Positions 42,611 to 53,625 of a DNA stretch of 64,000 nt are shown here, piece after piece. Within the stretch, counting starts at the first letter, position 1. Each line of letters begins with the position of its first letter. The stretch is from Alopecurus myosuroides (Eukaryota > Streptophyta > Magnoliopsida > Poales > Poaceae). The notes under the pieces were generated by a model. The model saw only the letters and a list, made by a program, of their open reading frames with translations, was not told where the DNA came from and did not search any database. The DNA is taken from positions 298,905,835 through 298,969,834 of the forward strand of contig CM054060.1 in assembly GCA_028641055.1 (NCBI GenBank). Reading direction: 5' to 3'. Position numbers and translations under genes: made by a program.

Positions 42611-44993
42611 ATGGAGGTTAGTTCCGTGTCCTCTCCTTCCTCTGAATATCCTTCTTTGTTAAGACGCTTCTTCCTTTAAAACCAGGCATCAAAATTCAAT
42701 CTTTCACACCGAATCAAAATTGCTTCTTTAGGCATACCAAAATTTTACTTTCGGTGCAGTAAAATGAAATAAAGTAAGATCGAAGCATGTATATATAACT
42801 TAATCAAAGCTGCATCTGTGCTTCCTTAAAAAGAAGCTGCTAAAACCTGAATTATCTTTGGGGAGCCATGGAGGTGAGTTCATTGTCCTTTCGTTTCATC
42901 TTGGCCGATTCATGATTGCTTCATTAAAACTTGAATCTTTTTACGGGAAAGTTAGTTTGTATCTTCTAAACTACTCCCTCCGTACATCCACTTTTGTCTA
43001 ACTTTGTGACACTTAATTTGAGAGGGAGTACATAAAAATCGCATCTTGGAGACTGAATCAAAATAGCCTCTTTCACGATTGCAATCATTTTGTGGTGAAA
43101 GTATTTCATGATTGTATCTCTTGGTACTACATCAAAATTCCATCTATGAGAATATCAAAATTGTGTTGTTGCAACTAGTGCGAAATCAACTATGGTTTGT
43201 TCCCATGCCAAATGCAGAAAGACAACGGAGATGATAGAATCAGCACCTTGACCAATGACATTCTGGTCAACATTCTTGACCGACTTGATGTCCGAGAAGC
43301 TTGGAGAACCAGCATTCTCTCTAGACGGTGGAGTCAGCTCTCAGCTGAGCTCCCCCGACTTATAATAAATGCTCTGCCTGAGGGTATGACAAGTGCCGAC
43401 GTCTCTGATGATGACTTGGTTCGGAGCAACGCAGCTGCTGCCGAAGCGACAAGGAGCATGCTGACCCGCAGGAATTCAGGCGGAGAAACCATCCGGCTCC
43501 TATCCACTACATTCTACCTGAGAGGCGATGTCCCCATATCCATCGGACATGCTGTTGGCAATGCGATGGCGGCACACAAGATTGAGAAAGCCGAATTCAC
43601 AGTTTTGACAGTGAAGGAACGCAGACAGTGCACTTATGATGATATGTTGAACTATGGGACACACTTTGTGTCATTTTTTAACGAGTGCCTGAATGCATTT
43701 ACTGGTTTGACACGCCTCTACCTGGAGAATTTGAGATTTGCTGAATCTGACTTCGCCTCCAACTTCTTCGTCACTTGCAAGAGATTAAAATATTTAGGTT
43801 TTCATAATTGCAACACACAGAATAAGTTTACACTCCAGGTTGAACACGCACAACTCAATGAGCTAAGTATGGTCTGCTGCTGTTTTTACAAAGTCGAACT
43901 CAAGTGGCTCCCAAGACTCACCCGGACAACGTTCACATATTGGATGTCTTTGGAAGAACTACCACTGTCATTTGGTCATGTCCCACTGCTCGAGTTTTTG
44001 AACCTCACAAATGTTGGTCTTAGTTGGCACAAAACGGTCAATTTAAGTGCATTACTTTGTGAGACACACATACAAGAACTGCGGTTGGGGTTTAAATGCG
44101 AAAAGGTAAGTCGAGATAATTGCTTTGTACTGGCTTCACTTGTTCTCTACTCATCGTAGTACATGTTCTTTTTTTTAACATCATCATATTATGGGTTTAT
44201 TGTTGCAGATTTGGGTTCAACCAGAGTGTCTGAGCGAAAGGCTGGCATCTGCGTTCCACAGACTAAGGATTGTCAGTCTAGTTAGCATTCCTGAAGGGTC
44301 TGATCTCACGTGGACAATGTTCATTCTGGAAGCTGCGCCGTTACTTGAAGAGTTCTACATGTCGGTATGTTCTTACCTAAATCCACATGTTCTTTTTTTT
44401 TGTTGGTTATTACTCCACTACGTGATGGTATGTTTGTTCTGTTCTTTTTTTCTTAATAAAAGCGGTTGCTCTGTTATTACCCTTGCATGGTTGCACACAC
44501 ATGTGCTTTCACGTGGAGTGGAGATGTTCTCTGAGCGGCCAAACTAACCTGTTCCATTTCCTATGGGTGTGGAGTGCAGGTAATGGATCATCCATGTGAA
44601 ATGATAATGGATCAGGCAAAGAGGAGGGAACTCTTGTTTAGCGAGTACAAGGACGTACGGTGGGAACCACCTAGATCAAATTTCAAGCACCGCCGACTTA
44701 CCAAGCTCATCGTCTTCTGCTTTGTGAATTACATGGTGTGTCATGTGAGGCGTGTGATGAAAGCAGCGGTGAATCTGAAGGACGTGTACCTCTATGATAT
44801 ACTGGCATGTATCAAGTGCAAAGACATGGACATTTTTAAGCCTGGTAGGCTTCCACGGGCAAAGAAGAAGTTGAATGCGATGAAGAAGCTATTGGCCGAG
44901 GGCATGGAGTCAGCTCCCAGAATTCACTTGCTGACCCATTCTGAAATGAACGCTGACCATGCTTCAAGGGTTGATGACTACCTATGTGGATGA
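42611..44993 (+). CDS. F-box/LRR (FBD-like) protein gene
   Basis: Proposed exons: 42611-42616 (only ATGGAG), 43218-44105, 44209-44364 and 44580-44993, about 487 aa. Donors are gttag or gtaag types, acceptors are canonical, and all junctions are phase 0. The N terminus carries an F-box (DRISTLTNDILVNILDRLDVREAWRTS, LSRRWSQL), which docks to SKP1 in SCF ubiquitin ligases. Leucine-rich repeats follow, then a C-terminal FBD-like region (FKHRRLTKLIVFCF, VRRVMKAAVNLKDVYLYD), the usual grass F-box/RNI/FBD layout. The substrate is unknown. A second ATGGAG plus gtgag donor at 42868 is an alternative first exon; an ATG at 43197 would add a few residues without splicing. No internal stop is seen. Confidence 0.82.
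42974..43028. mobile_element. Short Stowaway remnant in F-box intron 1
   Basis: This 55-bp element starts ctccctccgtacatccactt and ends gagagggag, flanked by TA (42972-42973 and 43029-43030). It is an internal-deletion derivative of a Stowaway MITE. Confidence 0.65.
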
Positions 44994-45346
44994 AGGCTTT
45001 CAGGAAGTTGATGTAATAACAGCCCATTGGGAGTACTCTGATGTGACCTGTGTGGCTCTTGTTTGTTCTGTTTTTATTTACGCAAATTAAACCAGTTGAA
45101 ATTAGTAGTGATAAGAGATACTTAATCGTGGTGTACCGTAAGTAAATTGTATTGGATTTTGATGCTATGATGCGTTAGTGTCTACCGTGTCAGTGATGAG
45201 TGCATGAGTTGATACTGTCCTTTGAGATCTTGAAGCTGAATTACATGTGGTGAGCAAATGGAACCCTCACACCCCGGAAGGTACCGCCATCCTGAGATTT
45301 TCACTAATGTGTTATCTCGTATGATCTGACACGATCCTGCCTTTTT

Positions 45347-45460
45347 ACTCTCCGCATTCCAGCCACCTTCACTACTCGAATTCAGCGGTCGAGGCTATTC
45401 CTACTCTCCTGCATTCCAGCCACCGTCACTACTCGAATTCAGCGGTCGAGGCTATTCCTT
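45347..45460. repeat. 57-bp tandem duplication
   Basis: Two near-identical 57-bp copies (gcattccagccacc at 45354 and at 45411, with ctactcgaattcagcggtcg in each) lie 350 bp downstream of the F-box gene. No coding potential is seen. Confidence 0.85.
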
Positions 45461-45488
45461 CCTTGTGTAATGGATCACACAGGTGATA

Positions 45489-45600
45489 CTCCCTTCGTTA
45501 CATAATATAAACACAATATAAGATGTTTTACACATTTTCCACATTCATACATTATCTAGACATATTTTAGTATATAATGTTCACTCATTTTAGTCCGAAC
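45489..45600. mobile_element. Truncated Stowaway-like MITE
   Basis: The left end ctcccttcgttacataatataa follows TA. The interior resembles common Triticeae Stowaway sequence (ttcactcattttagtccgaa), but the right terminal repeat is missing, so the right boundary is approximate. Confidence 0.45.
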
Positions 45601-45775
45601 CTAGGCCTCGCTGATCATAATATATCTGTTTCGATTGCGGAAGGTGATGGAGGGTTCCTGAATTCGTCCCTCACTCGGTCTACTTGTTTTTCTTTCTCCC
45701 TCGCGCTGGAGCCCATCACATTTAATCCAATAACACTACACTTACGAAAAGGGCTCACGGACAGCGTGACGTGAG

Positions 45776-45932
45776 CAGTGGCGGAGCTCCGTTGAAGCAA
45801 AACCGGGCCATGGCCCGCCCAGGTTAGCCCAAAACAATGAGGAGTGGAAGAAAAATTGGCCCAGGAAATGATAGAAATTGGGCTCTTCTTTGGGATGGCC
45901 CGCCCAACAATCTGGTTGGAGCTCCGCCAGTG
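45776..45932. mobile_element. hAT-type MITE with 8-bp TSD
   Basis: This 157-bp element has terminal inverted repeats CAGTGGCGGAGCTCC and ggagctccgccagtg (one mismatch). It is flanked by perfect 8-bp duplications gacgtgag at 45768-45775 and 45933-45940. TIR start and TSD length both indicate the hAT superfamily. It is non-coding. Confidence 0.92.
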
Positions 45933-45940
45933 GACGTGAG

Positions 45941-46913
45941 GTTGTTGGTTCGCCCCTGAACTATCGGAACAACAACCTGATTCTCTCCAATTGCATGATG
46001 CCATGACCCAGTCTGTAAGTTTATTTTGTAAAACTCTTCGGTAAGTGTAGCATTGCTCCATTTAATTTATCGCCTCGGAGCTATGGCCCCCTCTAGCTCC
46101 ACTTTGGCATACTTCTATTCCTTAGCCTAAAAATCATCGGGGAAGCTTGGCATGATTTTTTCACCGCTGTCTCGAGGCGAAAACAAGACAGAGAGAAGAC
46201 CTCTCTGGCAGACAGATTCTACCGGTGAAACCCCCCTCGGTGGGGGAAATCTTCACCGGTATCACACCGGGTATCATCAGGATCATCATCAACGTCATCT
46301 CCACCACCAGCACCATCATTCCCTTCATATCATCTCACCTACTTGTAACAATCAGGGTTGTAGCTTGTACTATTCACTGGGATCTCTTTAACGGTGTTGA
46401 TTACTTCGTTGTAGTTGATGCTATTGAGTTTATGTTTTTTTACTTCTGTGACCCACTTGGCTTAGTTTTTCTCGCTGGTGTCTCACGACCTTAGTTTTTC
46501 TCACTCTTACCCCACTTCGCTCCACCCAGCGTCCAAACTGTGACGAAAGACCTTTCCTGTTGGGTCAACCTTGTTTGATCGTTCTTGACCAAGTCCATAA
46601 AGTGTGGGACCAATTTAAAGCTTAAAAGTGGGACTGGCAATACATGCATGTCCATGCTACTCCCCCTTCCGGCATGGCTTGAATGGTTCTGCTCCCTGGC
46701 CGACAGCGCCACCCCCTGGACAGTAAAAGGGGGCATCGCCGCCTACGTTGCGGGCCTAGCCGCTCCTCTCTTCCGTCGCCTTCTCGTATCCTTTTCCTAG
46801 TCTGTCCCACTGCACGCTAAGCCTGACGAGCCGATTCAATGCCCCGCTCCGAGCGATCCCTCGTCGCCATTACTATCGGTCGAGACGGAGACAACTATAA
46901 AAGCGGCAATATT
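45941..46913. other. Intergenic spacer with one hairpin
   Basis: No gene is recognised. The only structure seen is an inverted repeat at 46221-46260: accggtgaa ... ttcaccggt enclosing ccccc ... ggggg, able to fold as a near-continuous hairpin. The open frames here (for example 46152-46391) are histidine-rich by chance. Confidence 0.5.
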
Positions 46914-46918
46914 CCTCC

Positions 46919-48254
46919 TGTTGGGAATATGCCCTAGAGGCAATCATGTATGATGTTATTCCCACTGTATTCATAAAGTTATTAAGTTGTCCTTGTTTTG
47001 AACATCTGATATATGTCATTGAATATGTGATTCGATTGTGGAACTATATATTCATGTTGTTCATACTAGATTGTCCTTGGTCATTTAGGTTGTGCTGGAC
47101 ACACACCCTAGACTAATGTGAGTGTTGGCTGATGACACGGTTCCACTTGTCATGGGCATGGTGATGCCATTCCAACGTTCACGGACTTGGCTAAAGAGTT
47201 TAGCAAGTCGGACTGACCCACATTGAGATGCAACGATCAAGTCGTCATTTGCATGTCTCAATCAATGTAATCCTTAGACCTGAGGTTGTCGCACAATCCG
47301 AGTTGTGGATCACCGACTTAGGTTCTGTCAAACGTTGTTCTGTGACAAGGCAACTATAAAGGCAGAGTTCGGGTCGAATGAGAAGCAAGCTGCGTGATGT
47401 GGATAATCAAGATGGGATTTTGCCCCTCCGAATGGAGAGATATTCTCTGGGCCCTCTCGAGTGATATGATTCAGGAAGCATGGCCATGCGCGACTCAGTT
47501 AAGTGTTAACTGTGTCGGTTGACTAAGAGTTAGTCAGATGAATCACATATCACGGATCGAGAAGAGAGTTGAGCTATTTAAGGGATGACGATAAATCGCC
47601 TATAGCTCGACAAGGTATATCGTGAGGCAAAAGGGACTAAGATGAATATCGCATTGAAAGGTATGTCGTCATGACTCAATGGGACTTGGGAGTCGGCACG
47701 TTCTGCTAGGAGCCGCTACCGATTGATCGATTGGGAGTAGGACTCCAATCGTGTCCAAGTCGCCATGAGCCTGCAGGGTCGCACACTTAAGAGCGGGAGC
47801 AAATAATGGTTGGGTTGGACCCGAACCGGAAATGGACTGAGTTAGTGAGTCGGACTCACAGAGGGAATGGGCCACAAGTGTTGTGCAGCCCATTACCATA
47901 CGCTATATAAAGAGCGGCGCAGGTTGCCCAGCGGGCACGTTAGTCCACTCTCCCATTCGTTGGGAACCCTAGCCCCACTCAGTCCAGCCGCCGCACCGGA
48001 CCTAGCAGTCCGCCGTCGGAGCTCCTCCTCGTACGTGTGGATACCGGCAGAGGTGCTGTACGTTCAGCACTTCGACGTTCGAGGGATTGGATCGGCCGGA
48101 CCGGATCGTGGGACTGCACTGCCCCGACCAGACGCGCTACATCGATAATCCGCACCTGCGCGTCTAGTGGTAATACTCGTGGCCTTCTACCTCGGCTAGA
48201 TCTTGGGAGTACCGCGTAGGAAAAGTTTTTCGTTTATCACTACGCGCCCCAACA
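46919..48254 (+). repeat. 5' LTR of Copia element
   Basis: It begins TGTTGGGAATATGCCC and ends CCCCAACA. TATATAAA at 47904-47911 is the candidate TATA box. Small open frames inside it are duplicated exactly in the 3' LTR and are not called as genes. Confidence 0.95.
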
Positions 48255-48255
48255 G

Positions 48256-48267
48256 TGGTATCAGAGC
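48256..48267 (+). promoter_or_regulatory. Primer binding site of Copia element
   Basis: TGGTATCAGAGC lies one base after the LTR; complementary to the initiator tRNA-Met 3' end. Confidence 0.9.
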
Positions 48268-49648
48268 GGTAGCTTCTGGTATTAGGCCCGAGATCCGTAC
48301 ATATGTGATATGTAGTTAGCGTTAGATGTGATCTAATTGCTGTTTTGGTGGTCGGTCTATGAGATAGATCGGTTTTGTACAAGGTTGATTGGATCAATCG
48401 TACTCGGGGTTAATGGATAATCTGGTTTCCGTGATCATACTGCTAAGGTCGTGGAACAACTTACCCCTACCGGTCGGTTTCCGCCATCGGGGTATACCGT
48501 GACACATAAATCCAGTTGCGGTGATCGAAGATCAAAGAGTTTGGTCGAATCGGAATACGGATCAGATTCGGGTAAAATCGTTTTATCCGATGAAGAAATC
48601 CATGATCGGAATGCAGATGAGATCTGCGTTTTCCGAAATCAACGGGCGCTGCCCGCACCCGCGAGGGGCGCTGCCCCTTCGATCCCCGCCCGCTATCCGG
48701 CTAGCGGGACCGCCGTCGTCCTGTCGTAGCGCCTTAGATGTCGTTGCGAGTTTCACAATGCCGGTAGATATCGTATCTATGCATAACTTGTTTTTGCAGG
48801 AAGTTGTGAATGGTATGGCTTATGTGCATGTGATGTGTGTAATCCATACATGATCTGCGTATCATGTTTTTGTCAGCCGGCTGGAGCCTAGGTGCTGTCA
48901 TTTTATTGTATACCGGCCTGCGTGTCGGATTCTCTATGTAAATTTTGATTTACTAGCTAGTGTAGCTTGTTGGAGAACCCGGTGGCATGCAAGTTGATGT
49001 ACAAGTCGGCTACATGGAGTAAGATGGCACGTGACAAGAGTTGGCACGAGTCGACTTACAAGCTTCGTGGAGATGGAGATCACCATGAAGAGAGCCATAC
49101 CATTTCACATTATAATTGCTTTATTTGTGTTATTGTTATGTCTCTATTTACCTCTATTTGGATAGTTGGTAGATTCTTTAATCCCTCAAAGAAGGTCTAG
49201 TCGGTCGCCCCGCCAGTGCTGCACCATCACAAGTCGGACATTCTTGGTAGTGGGCTCATGAAATTGAGGTGCTACCAATTCTTTCCGGTTAGGTGGGTTC
49301 GAGTCGGACTCTTACAAGCAGAAGCACTTGGTAATCTAGACGAGTCCATCACAACGGTTGTGGGGCTCGGGGCGAGGTAGGTTGGGAGCCGGGGCATGTG
49401 ATGTCACCCAACTAACAGGAGTCGTATAGAGATACGATTGGCAAGGTGTTGCCTACCTAGATCACTTGACGGCTAGCGGTGATGCTAAAGCTCACTAGTC
49501 GGCTTGCTTATTTAGGGTCCTGAATCACTTAGCAACCATCGGAGGGATGTTGGTTCTAGTGGGAGCATAAGTATTAAATCGTTTAATATGCCTGCTCTTT
49601 TATGAATACATGTCTTAAGTGTTTTTGCGTATTTTCTGTTGTAGACCA
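48268..49648 (+). other. Copia untranslated leader
   Basis: About 1.4 kb lies between primer site and gag-pol ATG, with only short open frames. AGTCGG words recur (for example near 49005, 49198, 49231, 49301 and 49497). It probably contains packaging and dimerisation signals, which cannot be defined by eye. Confidence 0.6.
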
Positions 49649-52600
49649 ATGGCACCTAGCAACCTTCCTCAGTTGTCCACTTTTGCGTTGAGGTCAATCC
49701 TAGAGAAAGATAAGCTTAATGGAATTAATTTCACCAACTGGTATCGTAATCTGAGGATAGTCCTCAAGCATGACAAGAAAGAACATGTTCTAGAAACTCC
49801 ACTTCCAGATGAGCCTGATGACGATGCGACTGTCGCTGTCATGAATGCCTACCGTAAGGCTAGAGATGAGTCTACGGAGATTAGCTGTCTTATGCTTGCA
49901 CACATGGAACCGGACTTGCAGCAGCAGTTCGAAAATGTTGAGGCCTACGATATGATCGAAAGCCTCAAAAGTATGTTCCAGGCTCAAGCAAGGACTGAGA
50001 GGTATCAAGTCTCTCAAGCTTTGCTTGGCTGTAAGCTGAAAGACGGCGATCCACTGAGTCCGCATGTAATCAAGATGATTGGTTACATACAGTCTTTGGA
50101 TCGCTTGGGCTTCTCAATTAAAGAAGAGATCGCCACTGATATAATTCTGAACTCTCTTCCTAGTGCGTATGGTCCGTTCATCTCGAACTACCATATGCAT
50201 GGTATGGATAAGAGTATCACTGAATTACATGGGATGCTCAAAACGGCAGAGGCTGATATCAAGAAAGGCACCAGTCAAGTGTTGATGGTGCAGAATAAGG
50301 CTAAGTTCAAGAAGAGTTCTTGGACTAAGAAGAAGAAGGATAAGTCAGGAGGTAGCGCCCATGGCCCTGTCCAGAGTGCTCCCTCAAGGACTAAGCCTTC
50401 TCCTACAGCCGGAGCCAATTGCTTCTATTGTAAGCAGGATGGCCACTGGAAGAGGAATTGCACCAAGTATTTGGCTGACAAGGCCAAGAGTGGAGGTATG
50501 ACTTCCGACTCAGGTACACTTGTGTGCAATGTTATAGACATTTATCTTGCTGATGCACCTAATAGTTCTTGGGTATATGATACCGGATCAGTCATTCACA
50601 TTTGCAACTCGTTGCAGGGGCTGGTAAGAACTAGGAGCGTGGCAAGAGGAGAGGTTGACATTCGGGTCGGCAACAAGGCGAGAGTCGCTGCGTTGGAAGT
50701 CGGCACGATGCAACTTCATTTACCTTCAGGATTTATTTTGGAACTAAATAATTGTTATTATGTTCCAGCGCTTAGTCGAAACATTATTTCCGCCTCATGT
50801 TTGATGAGACAAGGTTATGAGTCGAATATTAAGAATAATGGTTGTTCTTTATATTTGAAAGATATGTTTCACGGCTTTGCACCCGTTCAGAACGGGTTAT
50901 TTATTTTAAATCTTGATAGTGAATCGGTCTATAACATAAATGTTAAAAGGTTGAAACCAAATGATCTGAATATGACTTACTTTTGGCACTGTCGGCTTGG
51001 TCATATAAGTTGGAAGCGCATGAAGAAGCTCCATGATGATGGACTTCTAACTTCGTTTGACTTAGAGTCATTCGAGACATGCGAATCATGCCTACTAGGC
51101 AAGATGACCAAGACACCTTTTGCAAGGAGTTGTGAAAGGGCGTCCGACTTGTTGGAACTAATACATAGTGATGTATGTGGACCAATGAGCACGACAGCCA
51201 GAGGTGGTTATGAGTACTTCATTACCTTCACTGATGATTTGAGTAGGTATGGATATATCTATTTAATGAAACACAAGTCGGAAGCCTTTGAAAAGTTCAA
51301 GGAATTCCAGAATGAGGTACAAAATCAGCTCGGCAAGAAAATAAAGTTTCTACGGTCGGACCGTGGAGGCGAGTACATGAGCCATGAGTTTGATGACCAT
51401 CTAAAGAGTTGTGGAATAGTTCCTCAACTCACTCCGCCGGGTACACCGCAGAGAAACGGTGTATCGGAACGGAGAAATCGGACCTTGTTGGACATGGTAC
51501 GATCAATGATGAGTCGGACAGATCTACCTTTATCATTTTGGGGTTATTGTCTAGAAACTGCAGCTTTCACACTAAACAGAGTACCATCAAAGTCAGTAGA
51601 GAAGACACCACATGAGATGTGGACTGGTAAAAAGCCAAGTTTGTCTTTTCTAAAGATTTGGGGTTGTGAAGCATTTGTCAAGCGACTTCAGTCGGACAAG
51701 CTCACGCCCAAGTCGGATAAGTGTATTTTCGTGGGGTATCCGAGGGAAACCTTGGGGTACTACTTCTACAACCGGGAAGAGGGCAAAGTGTTTGTCGCTC
51801 GGAATGGTGTCTTCCTTGAGAAAGAGTTTCTCAGTCGGGAAGTCAGTGGGAGCACAGTGCAACTCGAAGAAATTCGAGAGGAACCGGCTAGGGGCGAGTC
51901 GGCGAACGCCTTGGAGGCTGAGCCGGTCGTGGTACCTACACCGGTAACAGCACCTGAACCACGGAGATCTGCCAGATTACAGAGTGCTCGAGATGTTTTA
52001 CTGTTAGACAGTAATGAGCCGGCAACTTATTCGGAAGCGATGGTGGGATCTGATTCCGAGTCATGGCTTGGAGCCATGAGATCCGAGTTAAAGTCCATGG
52101 ATGAAAACCAAGTTTGGAATTTGGTTGATCTGCCTGACGGTGCAAGACCCGTCGAGTGCAAATGGGTCTTTAAGAAGAAAATTGATATGGATGGAAATAT
52201 TTCCGTCTATAAAGCACGACTTGTCGCGAAGGGGTTCCGACAAGTTCAAGGAGTTGACTACGACGAGACTTTCTCGCCCGTAGCGATGCTTAAATCAATT
52301 CGGATCATGTTAGCCATAGCAGCCTATTTCGACTATGAGATATGGCAGATGGATGTCAAGACGGCTTTCCTGAATGGAAATTTAACTGAGGACGTGTATA
52401 TGATACAGCCCGAAGGTTTTGTCGATCCAACTAATGCTGACAAGGTATGCAAACTTCAGAAATCCATTTATGGGTTGAAGCAAGCATCTCGGAGTTGGAA
52501 CATTCGCTTTGATGAGGTAGTCAAATCGTTTGGCTTCATCAAGAGCGATCATGATTCTTGTTTATACAAGAAGTTTAGTGGGAGCAAAGTAAACTTTCTA

Positions 52601-53590
52601 ATCTTATATGTGGATGACATATTGCTGATTGGAAATGATGTCATGATGTTGCAAGAAACCAAAGAGTCATTGGAAAGGAGTTTCTCAATGAAGGATTTGG
52701 GTGAGGCAACTTACATATTAGGAATCAGGATCTATAGAGATAGATCCAGGCGACTCATTGGATTGAGTCAGAGTACTTATCTGGACAAGGTTTTGAAGAA
52801 ATTCAAAATGGAAGAGTCCAAGAAGGGATTCTTACCGATGTCCCATGGCATAAAACTTAGCAAGACTCAGTGTCCTTCAACAACTGATGAGCGAAGTCGG
52901 ATGAGTGTGATCCCGTATGCTTCGGCAATCGGATCCATCATGTATGCCATGATTTGTACTAGGCCAGATGTTTCCTATGCTCTAAGTGTTACGAGCAGAT
53001 ACCAGGCTGACCCTGGCGAAGCCCACTGGGCAGCGGTTAAAAACATCCTTAAGTATTTGAGAAATACTAAGGAAATGTTCCTAGTTTATGGAGGTGATGA
53101 GGAATTCAGTGTAAAGGGTTACACGGATGCGAGTTATCTCACCGACTCAGATGATTCTCGTTCGCAATCGGGATACGTGTTCGTAATGAACGGAGGAGCT
53201 GTGAGCTGGAAGAGTTCCAAGCAAGATACGGTGTCTGCATCTACAACAGAGGCTGAGTATATTGCTGCCTCAGAGGCGGCAAAGGAAGCTGTTTGGATCA
53301 GGAACCTCCTGATTGATCTTGGTGTGGTTCAGGGCGCGTCCAATCCTTTGGACGTATATTGTGACAACAATGGTGCTATCGCACAGGCCAAGGAACCTAG
53401 ACAACACCAGAAGAACAAACATATACTCATGCGGTACCACCTCATTCGCCAGTTTGTCGAACAAGGTGATATCAAGTTATGCAAAGTACACACGGATGCA
53501 AACATTGCAGATCCGTTGACAAAGGCGCTACCACAGCCTAAGCATGAGGCGCACACGAGAGGCATGGGCATTAGATGCCTAGGCATATGA
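49649..53590 (+). CDS. Copia gag-pol polyprotein, intact
   Basis: The ATG at 49649 is preferred over the frame start at 49619 because gag homology (LNGINFTNWYRNLRIVLKHD) begins shortly after it; 1313 aa. Domain order is typical of Ty1/Copia, with integrase before reverse transcriptase. Gag has a CCHC knuckle (CFYCKQDGHWKRNC from residue 258); the protease has DTG at Asp311. The integrase has an HHCC finger and catalytic core (HSDVCGP about 508, FTDDLSRYGY, SDRGGEY, NGVSERRNRTLL). Reverse transcriptase has YVDD at 987-990, and RNase H has YTDASY (Asp1160) and STTEAEY. All key residues seen are present and there is no stop or frameshift. Lineage within Copia is not assigned. Confidence 0.95.
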   Translation: MAPSNLPQLSTFALRSILEKDKLNGINFTNWYRNLRIVLKHDKKEHVLETPLPDEPDDDATVAVMNAYRKARDESTEISCLMLAHMEPDLQQQFENVEAYDMIESLKSMFQAQARTERYQVSQALLGCKLKDGDPLSPHVIKMIGYIQSLDRLGFSIKEEIATDIILNSLPSAYGPFISNYHMHGMDKSITELHGMLKTAEADIKKGTSQVLMVQNKAKFKKSSWTKKKKDKSGGSAHGPVQSAPSRTKPSPTAGANCFYCKQDGHWKRNCTKYLADKAKSGGMTSDSGTLVCNVIDIYLADAPNSSWVYDTGSVIHICNSLQGLVRTRSVARGEVDIRVGNKARVAALEVGTMQLHLPSGFILELNNCYYVPALSRNIISASCLMRQGYESNIKNNGCSLYLKDMFHGFAPVQNGLFILNLDSESVYNINVKRLKPNDLNMTYFWHCRLGHISWKRMKKLHDDGLLTSFDLESFETCESCLLGKMTKTPFARSCERASDLLELIHSDVCGPMSTTARGGYEYFITFTDDLSRYGYIYLMKHKSEAFEKFKEFQNEVQNQLGKKIKFLRSDRGGEYMSHEFDDHLKSCGIVPQLTPPGTPQRNGVSERRNRTLLDMVRSMMSRTDLPLSFWGYCLETAAFTLNRVPSKSVEKTPHEMWTGKKPSLSFLKIWGCEAFVKRLQSDKLTPKSDKCIFVGYPRETLGYYFYNREEGKVFVARNGVFLEKEFLSREVSGSTVQLEEIREEPARGESANALEAEPVVVPTPVTAPEPRRSARLQSARDVLLLDSNEPATYSEAMVGSDSESWLGAMRSELKSMDENQVWNLVDLPDGARPVECKWVFKKKIDMDGNISVYKARLVAKGFRQVQGVDYDETFSPVAMLKSIRIMLAIAAYFDYEIWQMDVKTAFLNGNLTEDVYMIQPEGFVDPTNADKVCKLQKSIYGLKQASRSWNIRFDEVVKSFGFIKSDHDSCLYKKFSGSKVNFLILYVDDILLIGNDVMMLQETKESLERSFSMKDLGEATYILGIRIYRDRSRRLIGLSQSTYLDKVLKKFKMEESKKGFLPMSHGIKLSKTQCPSTTDERSRMSVIPYASAIGSIMYAMICTRPDVSYALSVTSRYQADPGEAHWAAVKNILKYLRNTKEMFLVYGGDEEFSVKGYTDASYLTDSDDSRSQSGYVFVMNGGAVSWKSSKQDTVSASTTEAEYIAASEAAKEAVWIRNLLIDLGVVQGASNPLDVYCDNNGAIAQAKEPRQHQKNKHILMRYHLIRQFVEQGDIKLCKVHTDANIADPLTKALPQPKHEAHTRGMGIRCLGI

Positions 53591-53625
53591 TGCCAGGATG
53601 ATTGACTCTAGTGCAAGTGGGAGAC

